Shown: positions 7,303 to 15,132 of the stretch, piece by piece
How the letters are laid out: each line of letters starts with the position of its first letter
Position numbering within the stretch: position 1 is the stretch's first letter
DNA from: Gilvimarinus gilvus
GTDB lineage: Bacteria > Pseudomonadota > Gammaproteobacteria > Pseudomonadales > Cellvibrionaceae
Direction of reading: 5' to 3'
DNA length: 45,278 bases
NCBI RefSeq assembly: GCF_030518155.1
Contig: NZ_JAULRU010000610.1
Coordinates: 1 to 45,278, forward strand
Notes under the pieces: model-generated
Seen by the model: only the letters and a program-made list of their open reading frames with translations
Database searches by the model: none
What the model was told of the DNA's origin: nothing
Translations under genes and position numbers: made by a program

Positions 7303-10300
7303 TTAAAATGTATAACGCGCACCAACTTGATAACGTGGAGCCAGGTCGTACATATCCCACATCATGGCTTCGTTACGGCCGTGAGAACGGCTGTTTTCAC
7401 CAGTGATGTTAATACCTTCAAAGGATAAAGACAAACCATCGATGATTTCATAACTTACGTTAAGATCGATTTGCGAGTACGCCTCGATATAACGCGGGTT
7501 ACCAAATCCACCACGGTTAGTCTCATTCAAGTATTCATCACGCCAGTTGTAAGCAAGACGAACCTGGAAGCCGTAGTTTTCATACATACCCACCAAGTTA
7601 GCAGTATCACTCAAACCAACCAGAGCAAACTGAGAATCAGAAGGATCGCCCAGATTATCGAAGCTTACATCACCACGCACCAGCGTATAGTTGGCCTGAA
7701 TACCAAAACCGGTCTCGCCAAAGAAGTGCTGTATAGCAAATTCAGCACCGTGGATTTTGGCTTCACGACCATTATTTGGTGTGCTGGTTCTGAAGGTGTA
7801 AACCGGGTCATCACCGTTTGCGATAGGATCCCAGCCCGCTTGCTCAGCCAGGAACAGGTTTTGGTCCGCAGTACCTGTGTACACAGCGCTGCCAAACTCA
7901 GCTTGCCACTCAGAGCTGCCTTGCGCAAACTCGTTCCAGATGAACTGACCAAGTAGATTATCGTCGTTAAGACTCAAACCCGCTGCCGCCAAGTCACTAG
8001 CCGCCTGTTGCGCACGAGGACCAGCCGTTACGTCACGAATACCACCAAGCAGGTCATCGCGGTTTACAGTCTCCGAGCCGAGGAAGTTCATTACGTTCTT
8101 CTCGAAGACCCCAGCAGACACATAGCTGGTATCACCGTAATACCACTCCAACGACAAATCGAAGTTAGTGGATTCCAGTGGCAACAGGCCGGGGTTTGAA
8201 GAGCTAGCAGTGGGAACTGCGCCTAGCAAGGTTGAACCGCCGCCAGCACCAAAGCCAGACGCCGACACACCCAAACTATTCAGACCCGCACGGGCAATGG
8301 TTTTGCTATAAGAGAAGCGACCAATCAGATCTTCCTGGATGTTCAGGGTAAGATCGAAGCTAGGCAGCAGGTTGTCATAGCTCTCTTCGGCACTGGCCAA
8401 ATTGGACTCTACGGTTGGATCCACACGAATAGCAACATCGTTATTGGATTCCCAAATAGACCGATAGCGAGCGGCCAACGAGCTAGAGAACACATCGGTC
8501 TGCTCATAGCGCAAACCGGTCAGAATTGCGAAAGGCATATCGCCTAACTCGCCATTCAACTCAATCTGGAAGTAAGCCGCTGCAGTATCTTCCTGCACGA
8601 GGTTGTCAGCAGTTTGGGTCATATCAACGGGTATGATACCGTCGTAGCGATCATACGTTTGAGCTTGCTCGTACATCGCTACGGGGTCGCCAATAAAGCC
8701 GTGACCATCGCGAGGTGACCAGTCTTCAAATTCGCCCTGTATGTCAAAAGGCTCAACAATACCAACGAACTCACCAGGGTAGCCACCATTCCAGTTACCC
8801 AGAGCAACGTTTTCCGCTGCATAGTTCAGGGTATGAGATTCCATTTCACGGGTTTCTACACCAAAATCAAAGCGACCATTGTCAAATTCATAACTGGCGT
8901 CCAATTTAACTTGGGTAACCGCTGACTTTTGATCCGCTTGACGCAGGTTAAACATGGTAGAGCTGATATCACCGGGGTCACGCGTACCGTCCCGATTAAC
9001 TGGGAAACCGGTGTTACCACCCTTGCTCTCATCGTATTGGTTCTGATACGTTGGGAACTCAGCACCGAACCACCATTCGCGAGAAGAAACACTTGGGTTA
9101 GCCAGCGCCATACGCACTGAACCCGCACCATAAGGGCCGGTACCGCGGCTGTGCATTTCCGAATCATGCACGTCCAGAACCACACTAAATTCGTCGCTAA
9201 CCTGGAAGCCCAGATTCACACCGAAAGATTCCAGCGTATTGGTTTGGTTTGCGTACTGCTGCTCGTGACCCTCGTCAATACCATTGGCGTAAGTCTCGGT
9301 AGCGTAAACCATGGTGGCGATGTCTTGGTCGTCAAAAGTGACGGCCTGAAGATTATCCCCCTGCTGCATCCACTGACCGGATTGACCCAAATGGCGCTCG
9401 ATTTGGTTTTCAGCGAAGGTGTAATCCACTGTGCCGGTTATACGATCTGTAGGCGCAAACTGTACAGTCAGTTGAGCGTTATCACGGGTACGCTGGGTAT
9501 CGGTGAACTCATAGCGCAAGTCGTAAAAGCGCGAGTAATACTGGCCTTGATCCGGAGCATTTGTTACGTCTACGTCAACGTTATTCCAGGCTCTATCAGG
9601 ATCTGTAATATCATTCCACTCATAGATACCCCAGTCATTAACTGTGGCGCCCACGGTGCCCGAGTCACGCTGCTGGTGGCTGGCACTCAAGGCAACCCCA
9701 AAAGTACCGCTGTCGTTAGAAAAGCTGAACATGCCCGACACTTCGGGAGTCACATCATCGCCTGCGCGATTGGAGGTATCCATTACCGCTTTACCGCCAA
9801 CACTTGCGGTGAAGCCAGGGTTATCCAGAGGACGTGTGGTCTTCAGGTTAATAGTTGCACCAATACCACCAGTGGTAATGGATGCTTTACCGGTTTTGTA
9901 AACTTCAACGCCACTCACACCTTCAGATGCCAGGTTAGCGAAGTCAAAGGCACGTGAGCCGCCACCGTCACCGTTGAAGGTAGAAGCGGAAGGCATGGTA
10001 CGACCGTTCAAGGTAACCATGTTGTTGCCGGCACCAAAACCACGAACGGTTACTTCTGAACCTTCGCCGTTGTTACGACTGATGGAAACACCGGTAATAC
10101 GCTGAAGAGATTCAGCCAAGTTGGTATCGGGGAATTTACCAATGTCTTCTGCTGAAATCGCATCTACAACACCGGCTGAGTCACGTTTGATATCCATTGA
10201 TCGCTCGAGCGACGCGCGGATACCGGTTACTACAACTTCTTCAAGCATGCTCGCGTCTTCTTGTGCCAAAGCTTGGGTTGAAAACCCAGTCATTGCACAT

Positions 10301-10353
10301 GATGCGACCGCTGAAGCAATAAGCTTACGCTTAAAGTTGGTTTTTTTATACAT
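7303..10353 (-). CDS. TonB-dependent outer-membrane receptor (TIGR01782-type)
   Basis: This 1016-residue receptor should import a ligand, probably an oligosaccharide, across the outer membrane using TonB/ExbBD energy. The start at 10353 has AAGGAG upstream; an in-frame ATG at 10395 lacks one. A Sec signal peptide (about residues 1-31, ending ALAQ) is followed by a TonB-box-like LEEVVVTG. The plug domain follows, with DIGKFPDTNLAESLQR and a VRGFG motif. A long 22-stranded-type barrel follows, ending in Phe as outer-membrane barrels do (RYTF). The EEVVVTGIRASLERSMDIKR start and overall length match the Xanthomonas/Caulobacter-type receptors. It is the first gene of the cluster and is preceded by a long operator-rich region. 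The nearby GH3 enzyme suggests a beta-glucan ligand, which is inference only. Confidence 0.95.
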   Translation of the reverse strand: MYKKTNFKRKLIASAVASCAMTGFSTQALAQEDASMLEEVVVTGIRASLERSMDIKRDSAGVVDAISAEDIGKFPDTNLAESLQRITGVSISRNNGEGSEVTVRGFGAGNNMVTLNGRTMPSASTFNGDGGGSRAFDFANLASEGVSGVEVYKTGKASITTGGIGATINLKTTRPLDNPGFTASVGGKAVMDTSNRAGDDVTPEVSGMFSFSNDSGTFGVALSASHQQRDSGTVGATVNDWGIYEWNDITDPDRAWNNVDVDVTNAPDQGQYYSRFYDLRYEFTDTQRTRDNAQLTVQFAPTDRITGTVDYTFAENQIERHLGQSGQWMQQGDNLQAVTFDDQDIATMVYATETYANGIDEGHEQQYANQTNTLESFGVNLGFQVSDEFSVVLDVHDSEMHSRGTGPYGAGSVRMALANPSVSSREWWFGAEFPTYQNQYDESKGGNTGFPVNRDGTRDPGDISSTMFNLRQADQKSAVTQVKLDASYEFDNGRFDFGVETREMESHTLNYAAENVALGNWNGGYPGEFVGIVEPFDIQGEFEDWSPRDGHGFIGDPVAMYEQAQTYDRYDGIIPVDMTQTADNLVQEDTAAAYFQIELNGELGDMPFAILTGLRYEQTDVFSSSLAARYRSIWESNNDVAIRVDPTVESNLASAEESYDNLLPSFDLTLNIQEDLIGRFSYSKTIARAGLNSLGVSASGFGAGGGSTLLGAVPTASSSNPGLLPLESTNFDLSLEWYYGDTSYVSAGVFEKNVMNFLGSETVNRDDLLGGIRDVTAGPRAQQAASDLAAAGLSLNDDNLLGQFIWNEFAQGSSEWQAEFGSAVYTGTADQNLFLAEQAGWDPIANGDDPVYTFRTSTPNNGREAKIHGAEFAIQHFFGETGFGIQANYTLVRGDVSFDNLGDPSDSQFALVGLSDTANLVGMYENYGFQVRLAYNWRDEYLNETNRGGFGNPRYIEAYSQIDLNVSYEIIDGLSLSFEGINITGENSRSHGRNEAMMWDMYDLAPRYQVGARYTF

Positions 10354-10452
10354 GAGGCTCTCCTTGATTATGCTAGGAAGATTATTATTTAGCATCTCGC
10401 TTAAATCCCAAGTACCGTTTTATTTGTCTTACTGGACACGCTTGGCACTTGG

Positions 10453-10478
10453 TTTTGCAAATCGGAATTTGCAAATTC
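10453..10478. promoter_or_regulatory. Paired TTTGCAAAT motifs including a perfect palindrome
   Basis: GAATTTGCAAATTC at 10465-10478 is a perfect 14-bp palindrome. TTTGCAAAT occurs within it (10468-10476) and again at 10454-10462, 14 bp apart. The pair lies 100-125 bp before the receptor start codon, a good place for an activator or repressor. I do not recognise the cognate regulator. Confidence 0.4.
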
Positions 10479-10856
10479 TCTGTGTAAGTGGGCTTCAGCA
10501 TATGGGCCACTGAACCGTGTAATTTATAATCGTATATCCCGCTTACCCTATCTATATCGTTGCTTTTTTAACATTGTTATTTTTAACGTTTTAGTCTTTT
10601 TGACTTTAAGCTGGATTCAATTTACGCCATTCTTTAGGTCGATTCAACAATTTTTATTGCCAGCCTCTCGAGCATCTCTGCTGGCGTCACACTCAAATTC
10701 GACACTCAACGCTCAAGCCATGCGATATCAACGTGCTCCGACAACAACCAAGTAACATTAGCTTATCTGCAACAACACGCAACCCACATCAATCTATTGG
10801 GCCAATTTACGGCATGCCAAAGAGGTATTCAATACTCTCTTTAACTCCCCCATCGA

Positions 10857-10870
10857 TGTAACCGGTTACC
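10857..10870. promoter_or_regulatory. LacI-family-like operator, site 1 (TGTAACCGGTTACC)
   Basis: The inner 12 bases GTAACCGGTTAC are a perfect palindrome centred on CG, the typical shape of a LacI/GalR-family operator. It lies about 500 bp upstream of the receptor start. Confidence 0.5.
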
Positions 10871-11078
10871 CACCCTATGTTAACAATAACGTAAACAATA
10901 TCTTCGCAACTTTAAACACCTAGCCTCTCTACTGAGGGAAACATCAATAACCCGCAAACAACATTGAAACTCGTGCCAGACACAAAACAAAAAACCAAGA
11001 GAAACCCTGTAACATACTGTTTAAAAAGGATAAAAACTTCTCGATGGTGGAAACAACAGAGCTCCCTCTTTGCGGAAA

Positions 11079-11092
11079 TGGTAGCGCAACCA
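11079..11092. promoter_or_regulatory. LacI-family-like operator, site 2 (TGGTAGCGCAACCA)
   Basis: Twelve of fourteen positions are palindromic around a central CG. The TGGTAGCG half-site is like that of LacI-type regulators of sugar genes in Xanthomonas and Caulobacter relatives (family knowledge). Confidence 0.5.
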
Positions 11093-11156
11093 TTACACCT
11101 CAACACGAAGAGCACCCAATGAATTGGCCTTTGTAATTTTTTTGTTAAAATTTAAC

Positions 11157-11170
11157 TGATAACGCTACCA
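11157..11170. promoter_or_regulatory. LacI-family-like operator, site 3 (TGATAACGCTACCA)
   Basis: Ten of fourteen positions are palindromic around a central CG. It shares the CGCWACCA half with site 2, 78 bp away. Confidence 0.45.
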
Positions 11171-11213
11171 CAGTGGATCAATGATACTCGCGATAACACT
11201 CCCAGCCGAGAAG

Positions 11214-11252
11214 TGTCTCTCAAGTCAGGTAATTCAAGGGCTCTGAGAGACA
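11214..11252. repeat. 9-bp inverted repeat TGTCTCTCA / TGAGAGACA
   Basis: Perfect 9-bp arms at 11214-11222 and 11244-11252 are separated by 21 bases. No T tract follows on either strand, so a terminator is unlikely. It may be a two-half-site binding site or an RNA hairpin downstream of uvrC. Confidence 0.4.
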
Positions 11253-11282
11253 TTTACCTAATAAGGTGGTCTTTGCAAAAAA

Positions 11283-11296
11283 TGTAACCGTTTACA
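11283..11296. promoter_or_regulatory. LacI-family-like operator, site 4 (TGTAACCGTTTACA)
   Basis: Twelve of fourteen positions are palindromic around a central CG. It shares TGTAACCG with site 1, so the four sites fall into two sequence types. Confidence 0.5.
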
Positions 11297-11584
11297 CTAT
11301 TGACAGCGGTGTCATTACGCAGCCCAAAATGGCGCTTTTTATCGCATAAATGGCGCATTAATGACGGCTTGTTTTGGTCGATCAGACCATTAGAAACAGG
11401 TAAACGATAAAAAATTCGAAATATCGCGACATTTAATCCGCTGCGGCAACCACCCAAAAGGCAATTAACGGAGCGACTCAAATCCACGCCCCCTTTACAT
11501 ACAACTGCAACATCGAGCTCGCCGATGTCTCTTGCGCGATTAAGCAGCAGCTTCAGCACAACTGAAAAAATAAAACTCCAAGCG

Positions 11585-13411
11585 CTAATCCATGTGAAAG
11601 TAGCCGTATATTTCATCGGCCAGCTTCCGGCTAACACCTGCAGTTTTAGCCAGCTCTTCCACGCTGGCTGCTTTAATTTCCTGCAAACCGCCAAAATGAC
11701 GCAATAACTCCCGACGTTTCGCAGGCCCTACTCCGGGGATATCGTCCAGCGAAGACCCTCTGCGCTTTTTATCGCGACGATTTTTATGACCGGTGATGGC
11801 AAAGCGGTGGGCTTCATCACGGATCTGCTGTATGACATGCAGTGCTGGCGAGTCACTACCCAATACAATCTCCTGCCCGGTATCGTTGTTATAGAGTGTT
11901 TCAAAGCCTGGCTTGCGAGTGGTACCTTTGGCCACACCAATAAGCTGAACGCCTTTCACCCCCAACTCATTCAGCACGTCTCTTGCCACGCCCATCTGCC
12001 CCTTACCACCGTCAATAAATAAAATGTCCGGCAGCTTCCCCTCCCCCTTTTGTAATCGGGTGTAGCGACGCGTAAGGGCTTGCTCCATGGCGGCATAATC
12101 ATCACCCCCGGTGATACCATCGATATTGAAACGGCGGTAGTCCGATTTCGCGGGCCCCTCCTTATCAAACACCACACAGGAGGCAACCGTTAGCTCTCCA
12201 CTGGAATGACTGATATCAAAACACTCCATGCGGGCGGGAACATCCTCGAGCCCGAGCACATCTTGCAAGGCTAACAAGCGCTCGGTAACCGTTTTTCGGC
12301 TGTTAATTCTGGCAATAATGTTTTGTTCAGCGGCCCGCCGGGCCATGTCCACCCACTTGGCGCGGTGCGTTCTGACATTATGAGTAATAGCTACCTTGGC
12401 ACCGCGAGCCTCCGCCAGGGCCTGACTGAGCAGTTTTGCCTGAGCCAGAGGAGCGCTGGTTATTATTGCGCCCGGCACCTCGCGCCCACTCCCTAAATAA
12501 AATTGAGGCAAGAACTCATCCAGGACATCAGCCTCAGACAGGCTCAGGCCTAACTTGGGGTAATAGCTCCGACTGCCTAATATTCGCCCCTGGCGTATAA
12601 AAAGGGCATGCACGCAAGCATTAGCACTGCGCAGAGCAACGGCAATTATATCCAGATCCGCGCTGCCCTCTTCTACATTCTGCTGCGACTGAATTGTACG
12701 CAGCGCACTGATCTGATCGCGCAATTGCGCCGCTCGCTCAAACTCCAAACTCATCGAGGCTGATTCCATATCGTCGGCCAGCTCTTTCAGCAGCTGGTGA
12801 TTTTTGCCAAGCAAGAACAGGCGGGTATGGTGAACATCTTTGGCGTAATCTTCAGGTGCAATGAGATCAACACAGGGACCAGTACAGCGATCAATCTGAT
12901 ACTGTAAACAGGGTCGAGAGCGATTGCGGAACACGCTGTCTTCACACTGGCGCACTTTAAAGGTTTTTTGCAAAAAGCTCAGGCTATCTCTAACAGCACT
13001 GACGTTTGGGTAAGGGCCATAATAATCGCCCTTTTTCTTTTTCGCCCCTCTATGCAGCGCAAGCCTCGGATAGGGCTCTGCCGAAGACACAAACACGTAC
13101 GGGTAGGATTTATCATCACGCAGTAAAATATTGTACGGCGGCCGGTTGGACTTGATGAGGTTCTGCTCGAGTATCAGCGCTTCACTTTCACTGGCCGTTA
13201 GGGTGACTTCAACCTTGGCTATGCGCGCAACCAGCGATTGGGTTTTAGGTGCTAAGCCGGTTTTGCGAAAGTAGCTGGATAACCGCTTTTTGAGATTCTT
13301 GGCCTTACCGACATACAGAATATCCCCATCAGCGTTAAACATCTGATACACGCCGGGGGCCTGAGTTTGATTTGCGAGAAATCGCTTGGGGTCAAATTGC
13401 GCATCTACCAT
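11585..13411 (-). CDS. uvrC: UvrABC excinuclease subunit C
   Basis: UvrC makes the 3' and 5' cuts of nucleotide excision repair after UvrB loads on damaged DNA. The 608-residue protein has full family length. It carries the GIY-YIG nuclease domain (GVY at 20-22, YVG at 33-35), a cysteine cluster near 155-175 (CLQYQIDRCTGPC) and a UVR domain at about 205-240 that contacts UvrB. The RNase H-like nuclease domain follows (CFDISH and ILFIDGGKGQ), and the C-terminal helix-hairpin-helix (DIPGVGPAKRRELL) is present. The gene starts 50 bp after the gacA-like regulator, the conserved gammaproteobacterial arrangement. A TATAAT sits on the minus strand at 13425-13420, only 9 bp before the start codon. 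pgsA, the usual next gene, is missing. Confidence 0.97.
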   Translation of the reverse strand: MVDAQFDPKRFLANQTQAPGVYQMFNADGDILYVGKAKNLKKRLSSYFRKTGLAPKTQSLVARIAKVEVTLTASESEALILEQNLIKSNRPPYNILLRDDKSYPYVFVSSAEPYPRLALHRGAKKKKGDYYGPYPNVSAVRDSLSFLQKTFKVRQCEDSVFRNRSRPCLQYQIDRCTGPCVDLIAPEDYAKDVHHTRLFLLGKNHQLLKELADDMESASMSLEFERAAQLRDQISALRTIQSQQNVEEGSADLDIIAVALRSANACVHALFIRQGRILGSRSYYPKLGLSLSEADVLDEFLPQFYLGSGREVPGAIITSAPLAQAKLLSQALAEARGAKVAITHNVRTHRAKWVDMARRAAEQNIIARINSRKTVTERLLALQDVLGLEDVPARMECFDISHSSGELTVASCVVFDKEGPAKSDYRRFNIDGITGGDDYAAMEQALTRRYTRLQKGEGKLPDILFIDGGKGQMGVARDVLNELGVKGVQLIGVAKGTTRKPGFETLYNNDTGQEIVLGSDSPALHVIQQIRDEAHRFAITGHKNRRDKKRRGSSLDDIPGVGPAKRRELLRHFGGLQEIKAASVEELAKTAGVSRKLADEIYGYFHMD

Positions 13412-13461
13412 AGGCGAGCATTATACCGATATTGGCCGCCTGACATGACAAAATACTCGGT

Positions 13462-14112
13462 TTACACCACAGCTTCCGGATCCAAATAATTGTGCTTCAC
13501 CGCTAATAAGGCCAACTCTACATCAGAGTTAATCCCAAGCTTTTCAAAAATCCGATAACGATAGCTGTTGACCGTTTTAGGGCTAACCGAAAATGTGTTG
13601 GCTATCTCCTGCGCTTTGCGACCACCGGCTATCAGCATGGCGGTTTCGAGCTCGCGTTGCGACAAGAGCTCAAAGGGCGTCGCACTCTGCTTGCCGGTGA
13701 TATTTTGGAGTGCGAGCTGTTGGGCGATTCCATTGCTCATGTATTGATTACCACGAACGACCGTATCAATGGCGGTAGTAATATCGGCAAACCCTGTGCC
13801 TTTGGTTACATAGCCCATGGCCCCGGCTTGCAGCAATCGCGAGGGGTATAAACTGTCGTCGCAGGCGGTAACAGCAATGATTTTCACGCCAGGGTTGGCA
13901 AGGAGCATTTTGCGTGTTGCTTCTAAGCCACCAATGCCGGGCATCTTGACGTCCATTAGCACTACATCCGGCGCCAATGTACGGGCACAGGTTATGGCCT
14001 CCTCGCCGCTTTTCGCATCACCAACGACTTCGTATCCATCTACGTCGCTCAGCATACGGACGATGCCCATACGCACCAGGTCATGATCGTCTACGACCAG
14101 TATTTTCGTCAC
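13462..14112 (-). CDS. gacA: GacA/UvrY-family response regulator
   Basis: This 216-residue NarL/FixJ-type regulator has a receiver domain with acidic pocket Asp8-Asp9 and phospho-acceptor Asp54 in VVLMDVKMPG. A LuxR-type helix-turn-helix lies at about 148-205 (LSQRELETAMLI ... SPKTVNSYRYRIFEKL). It matches GacA/UvrY closely in length and wording, and being directly upstream of uvrC is the classic location. In relatives it is phosphorylated by the BarA/GacS kinase and drives CsrB/RsmZ-type small RNAs that control carbon metabolism, biofilm and exoenzymes. No cognate kinase is in the window. The 289 bp upstream hold its presumed promoter and the nested hairpin element. Confidence 0.93.
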   Translation of the reverse strand: MTKILVVDDHDLVRMGIVRMLSDVDGYEVVGDAKSGEEAITCARTLAPDVVLMDVKMPGIGGLEATRKMLLANPGVKIIAVTACDDSLYPSRLLQAGAMGYVTKGTGFADITTAIDTVVRGNQYMSNGIAQQLALQNITGKQSATPFELLSQRELETAMLIAGGRKAQEIANTFSVSPKTVNSYRYRIFEKLGINSDVELALLAVKHNYLDPEAVV

Positions 14113-14278
14113 CGGATACTCCCCGGAAGGCGATATACAACACCTTCATTTTCGACTTGCGACAAGTTCTGTCTGTGTCAATTTTTGTTTATTACCCGAG
14201 AATCTTAGCAGTTTATGGGCAATAATGGGAACTATTATCCCCGCTATTTAACAGGCTGTTGAAAACCCCTTACGTACT

Positions 14279-14370
14279 CAGCCTCTCAGGCTGGTTCGTA
14301 ATCTAGGCGCCACTTTGACGGTGTGTGCCCACTCATCGAAAAGTGGCAACGACGATTACGGGCCAGCCTG
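14279..14370. repeat. Nested imperfect hairpin element (REP/MITE-like)
   Basis: CAGGCTGGTTCGTAATC at 14287-14303 pairs with 14354-14370 at 15 of 17 positions. Inside it GCCACTTT (14309-14316) pairs perfectly with AAAGTGGC (14340-14347). The left arm also contains a small hairpin, CAGCCT / AGGCTG (14279-14293). There is no T tract, so it is not a simple terminator. It sits between alkB and the gacA-like gene. The preceding bases (AACAGGCTGTTGAAAA, near 14250) resemble repeats often seen at element ends in marine gammaproteobacteria. I read it as a non-coding mobile or structural repeat. Confidence 0.6.
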
Positions 14371-14401
14371 GAAGTCCCGCAGGGCAAGGCCTGAAGCGCA
14401 C

Positions 14402-15016
14402 TCACCCTTTTTCGCCAACCCGACGGAACGTCAAATTTATCCGCGCGCCCAGCTCCTTGCGCGACTTAGCTATTTGGTGCTGCCAGCGTGTCTGTAGCTT
14501 GCCTGACATCACCAACAAGTCACCCGCCGCCAAATCAACCAAAACAGTTTTGCCCGTGGCGCTGTGGCGCAGGCTGAAGCGTCTGGTTTCTCCCAAGCTG
14601 ACTGAGGCAATGGTCGGCTCTGGCCCAAGTTCAGTCTCGTTATCGCTGTGCCAGCCCACCCCATCCCGACCATCTCGATAATAGTTCGCCAACACGCTAT
14701 TAAACCCGGTGTCGGTATAGGCCTGCAGGCGTTCCCGTAGGTTGGCCAGCTCAGCAGTCCATGGCATTGGGTCAAAATAGGCACCCGAATAAGAATAGGA
14801 CGAGCCGCTATCGCCGTACCACGCATTCAGCCTCGGAATAGCGACCTGACGACCGTACATGGTGAGAACGGTCTGCTCCCAGTCAAGGGATTGTCGCAGC
14901 GAATCGAAAAGGTTGGCGGCCTCATCGCGATGAATCCACTGACGATACAGAGTCGCCCGACCATCACAGGCGATGATAATCTCGGGCTCTGGGGATGTAA
15001 AAAGGTCATGCTGCAT
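14402..15016 (-). CDS. alkB: AlkB-like Fe(II)/2-oxoglutarate DNA-repair dioxygenase
   Basis: AlkB enzymes reverse 1-methyladenine and 3-methylcytosine damage by oxidative demethylation. The 204-residue product is of ALKBH2/3-like length. Its motifs include NSVLANYYRDG (106-116), the iron ligands His123-Ser-Asp125 and the distal His180. The 2-oxoglutarate-binding arginines Arg192 and Arg198 lie in ARINLTFR. PRLNAWYGD (61-69) is a substrate-side motif common in this group. The ATG at 15016 gives the normal N-terminus. A TATAAT on the minus strand lies 7 bp upstream, so the message may be nearly leaderless. The alternative GTG at 15055 would place that TATAAT inside the gene. Confidence 0.93.
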   Translation of the reverse strand: MQHDLFTSPEPEIIIACDGRATLYRQWIHRDEAANLFDSLRQSLDWEQTVLTMYGRQVAIPRLNAWYGDSGSSYSYSGAYFDPMPWTAELANLRERLQAYTDTGFNSVLANYYRDGRDGVGWHSDNETELGPEPTIASVSLGETRRFSLRHSATGKTVLVDLAAGDLLVMSGKLQTRWQHQIAKSRKELGARINLTFRRVGEKG

Positions 15017-15132
15017 AGAGGTATTATAATACGGCAAGCGCTCACACACCGACACTCGAGAACTGCGGGCCCGGATACATGCGCTACACGGGTCGGCGAT
15101 AGGCGGTAGGCCTTAGCGCTGCGGCGCGCTTA

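Larger units (their letters stand above)
10354..11584. promoter_or_regulatory. 1.2-kb regulatory region upstream of the TonB receptor
   Basis: No credible gene is visible; the short frames here lack ribosome sites and family features. The region holds four LacI-like sites, a perfect 14-bp AT-rich palindrome and a 9-bp inverted repeat, each listed separately. It also spans the point downstream of uvrC where pgsA lies in Pseudomonas. The sequence is AT-rich, with runs such as the T-rich stretch near 10564-10590. Confidence 0.6.

Noticed and set aside
10912-11115. A 67-codon minus-strand frame in the receptor upstream region
   Set aside because: It has no good ribosome site or family match and contains the second LacI-like site, so I treat it as non-coding.
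10354-11584. tRNA genes, which often follow the uvrC-pgsA block
   Set aside because: I found no cloverleaf-like stretch with a T-loop GGTTCGA and matching acceptor ends in this region.
11254-11694. A 146-codon minus-strand frame overlapping the end of uvrC
   Set aside because: It lies antiparallel in frame terms to the uvrC coding sequence, has no ribosome site and no recognisable domain, and runs across the operator-rich intergenic region.
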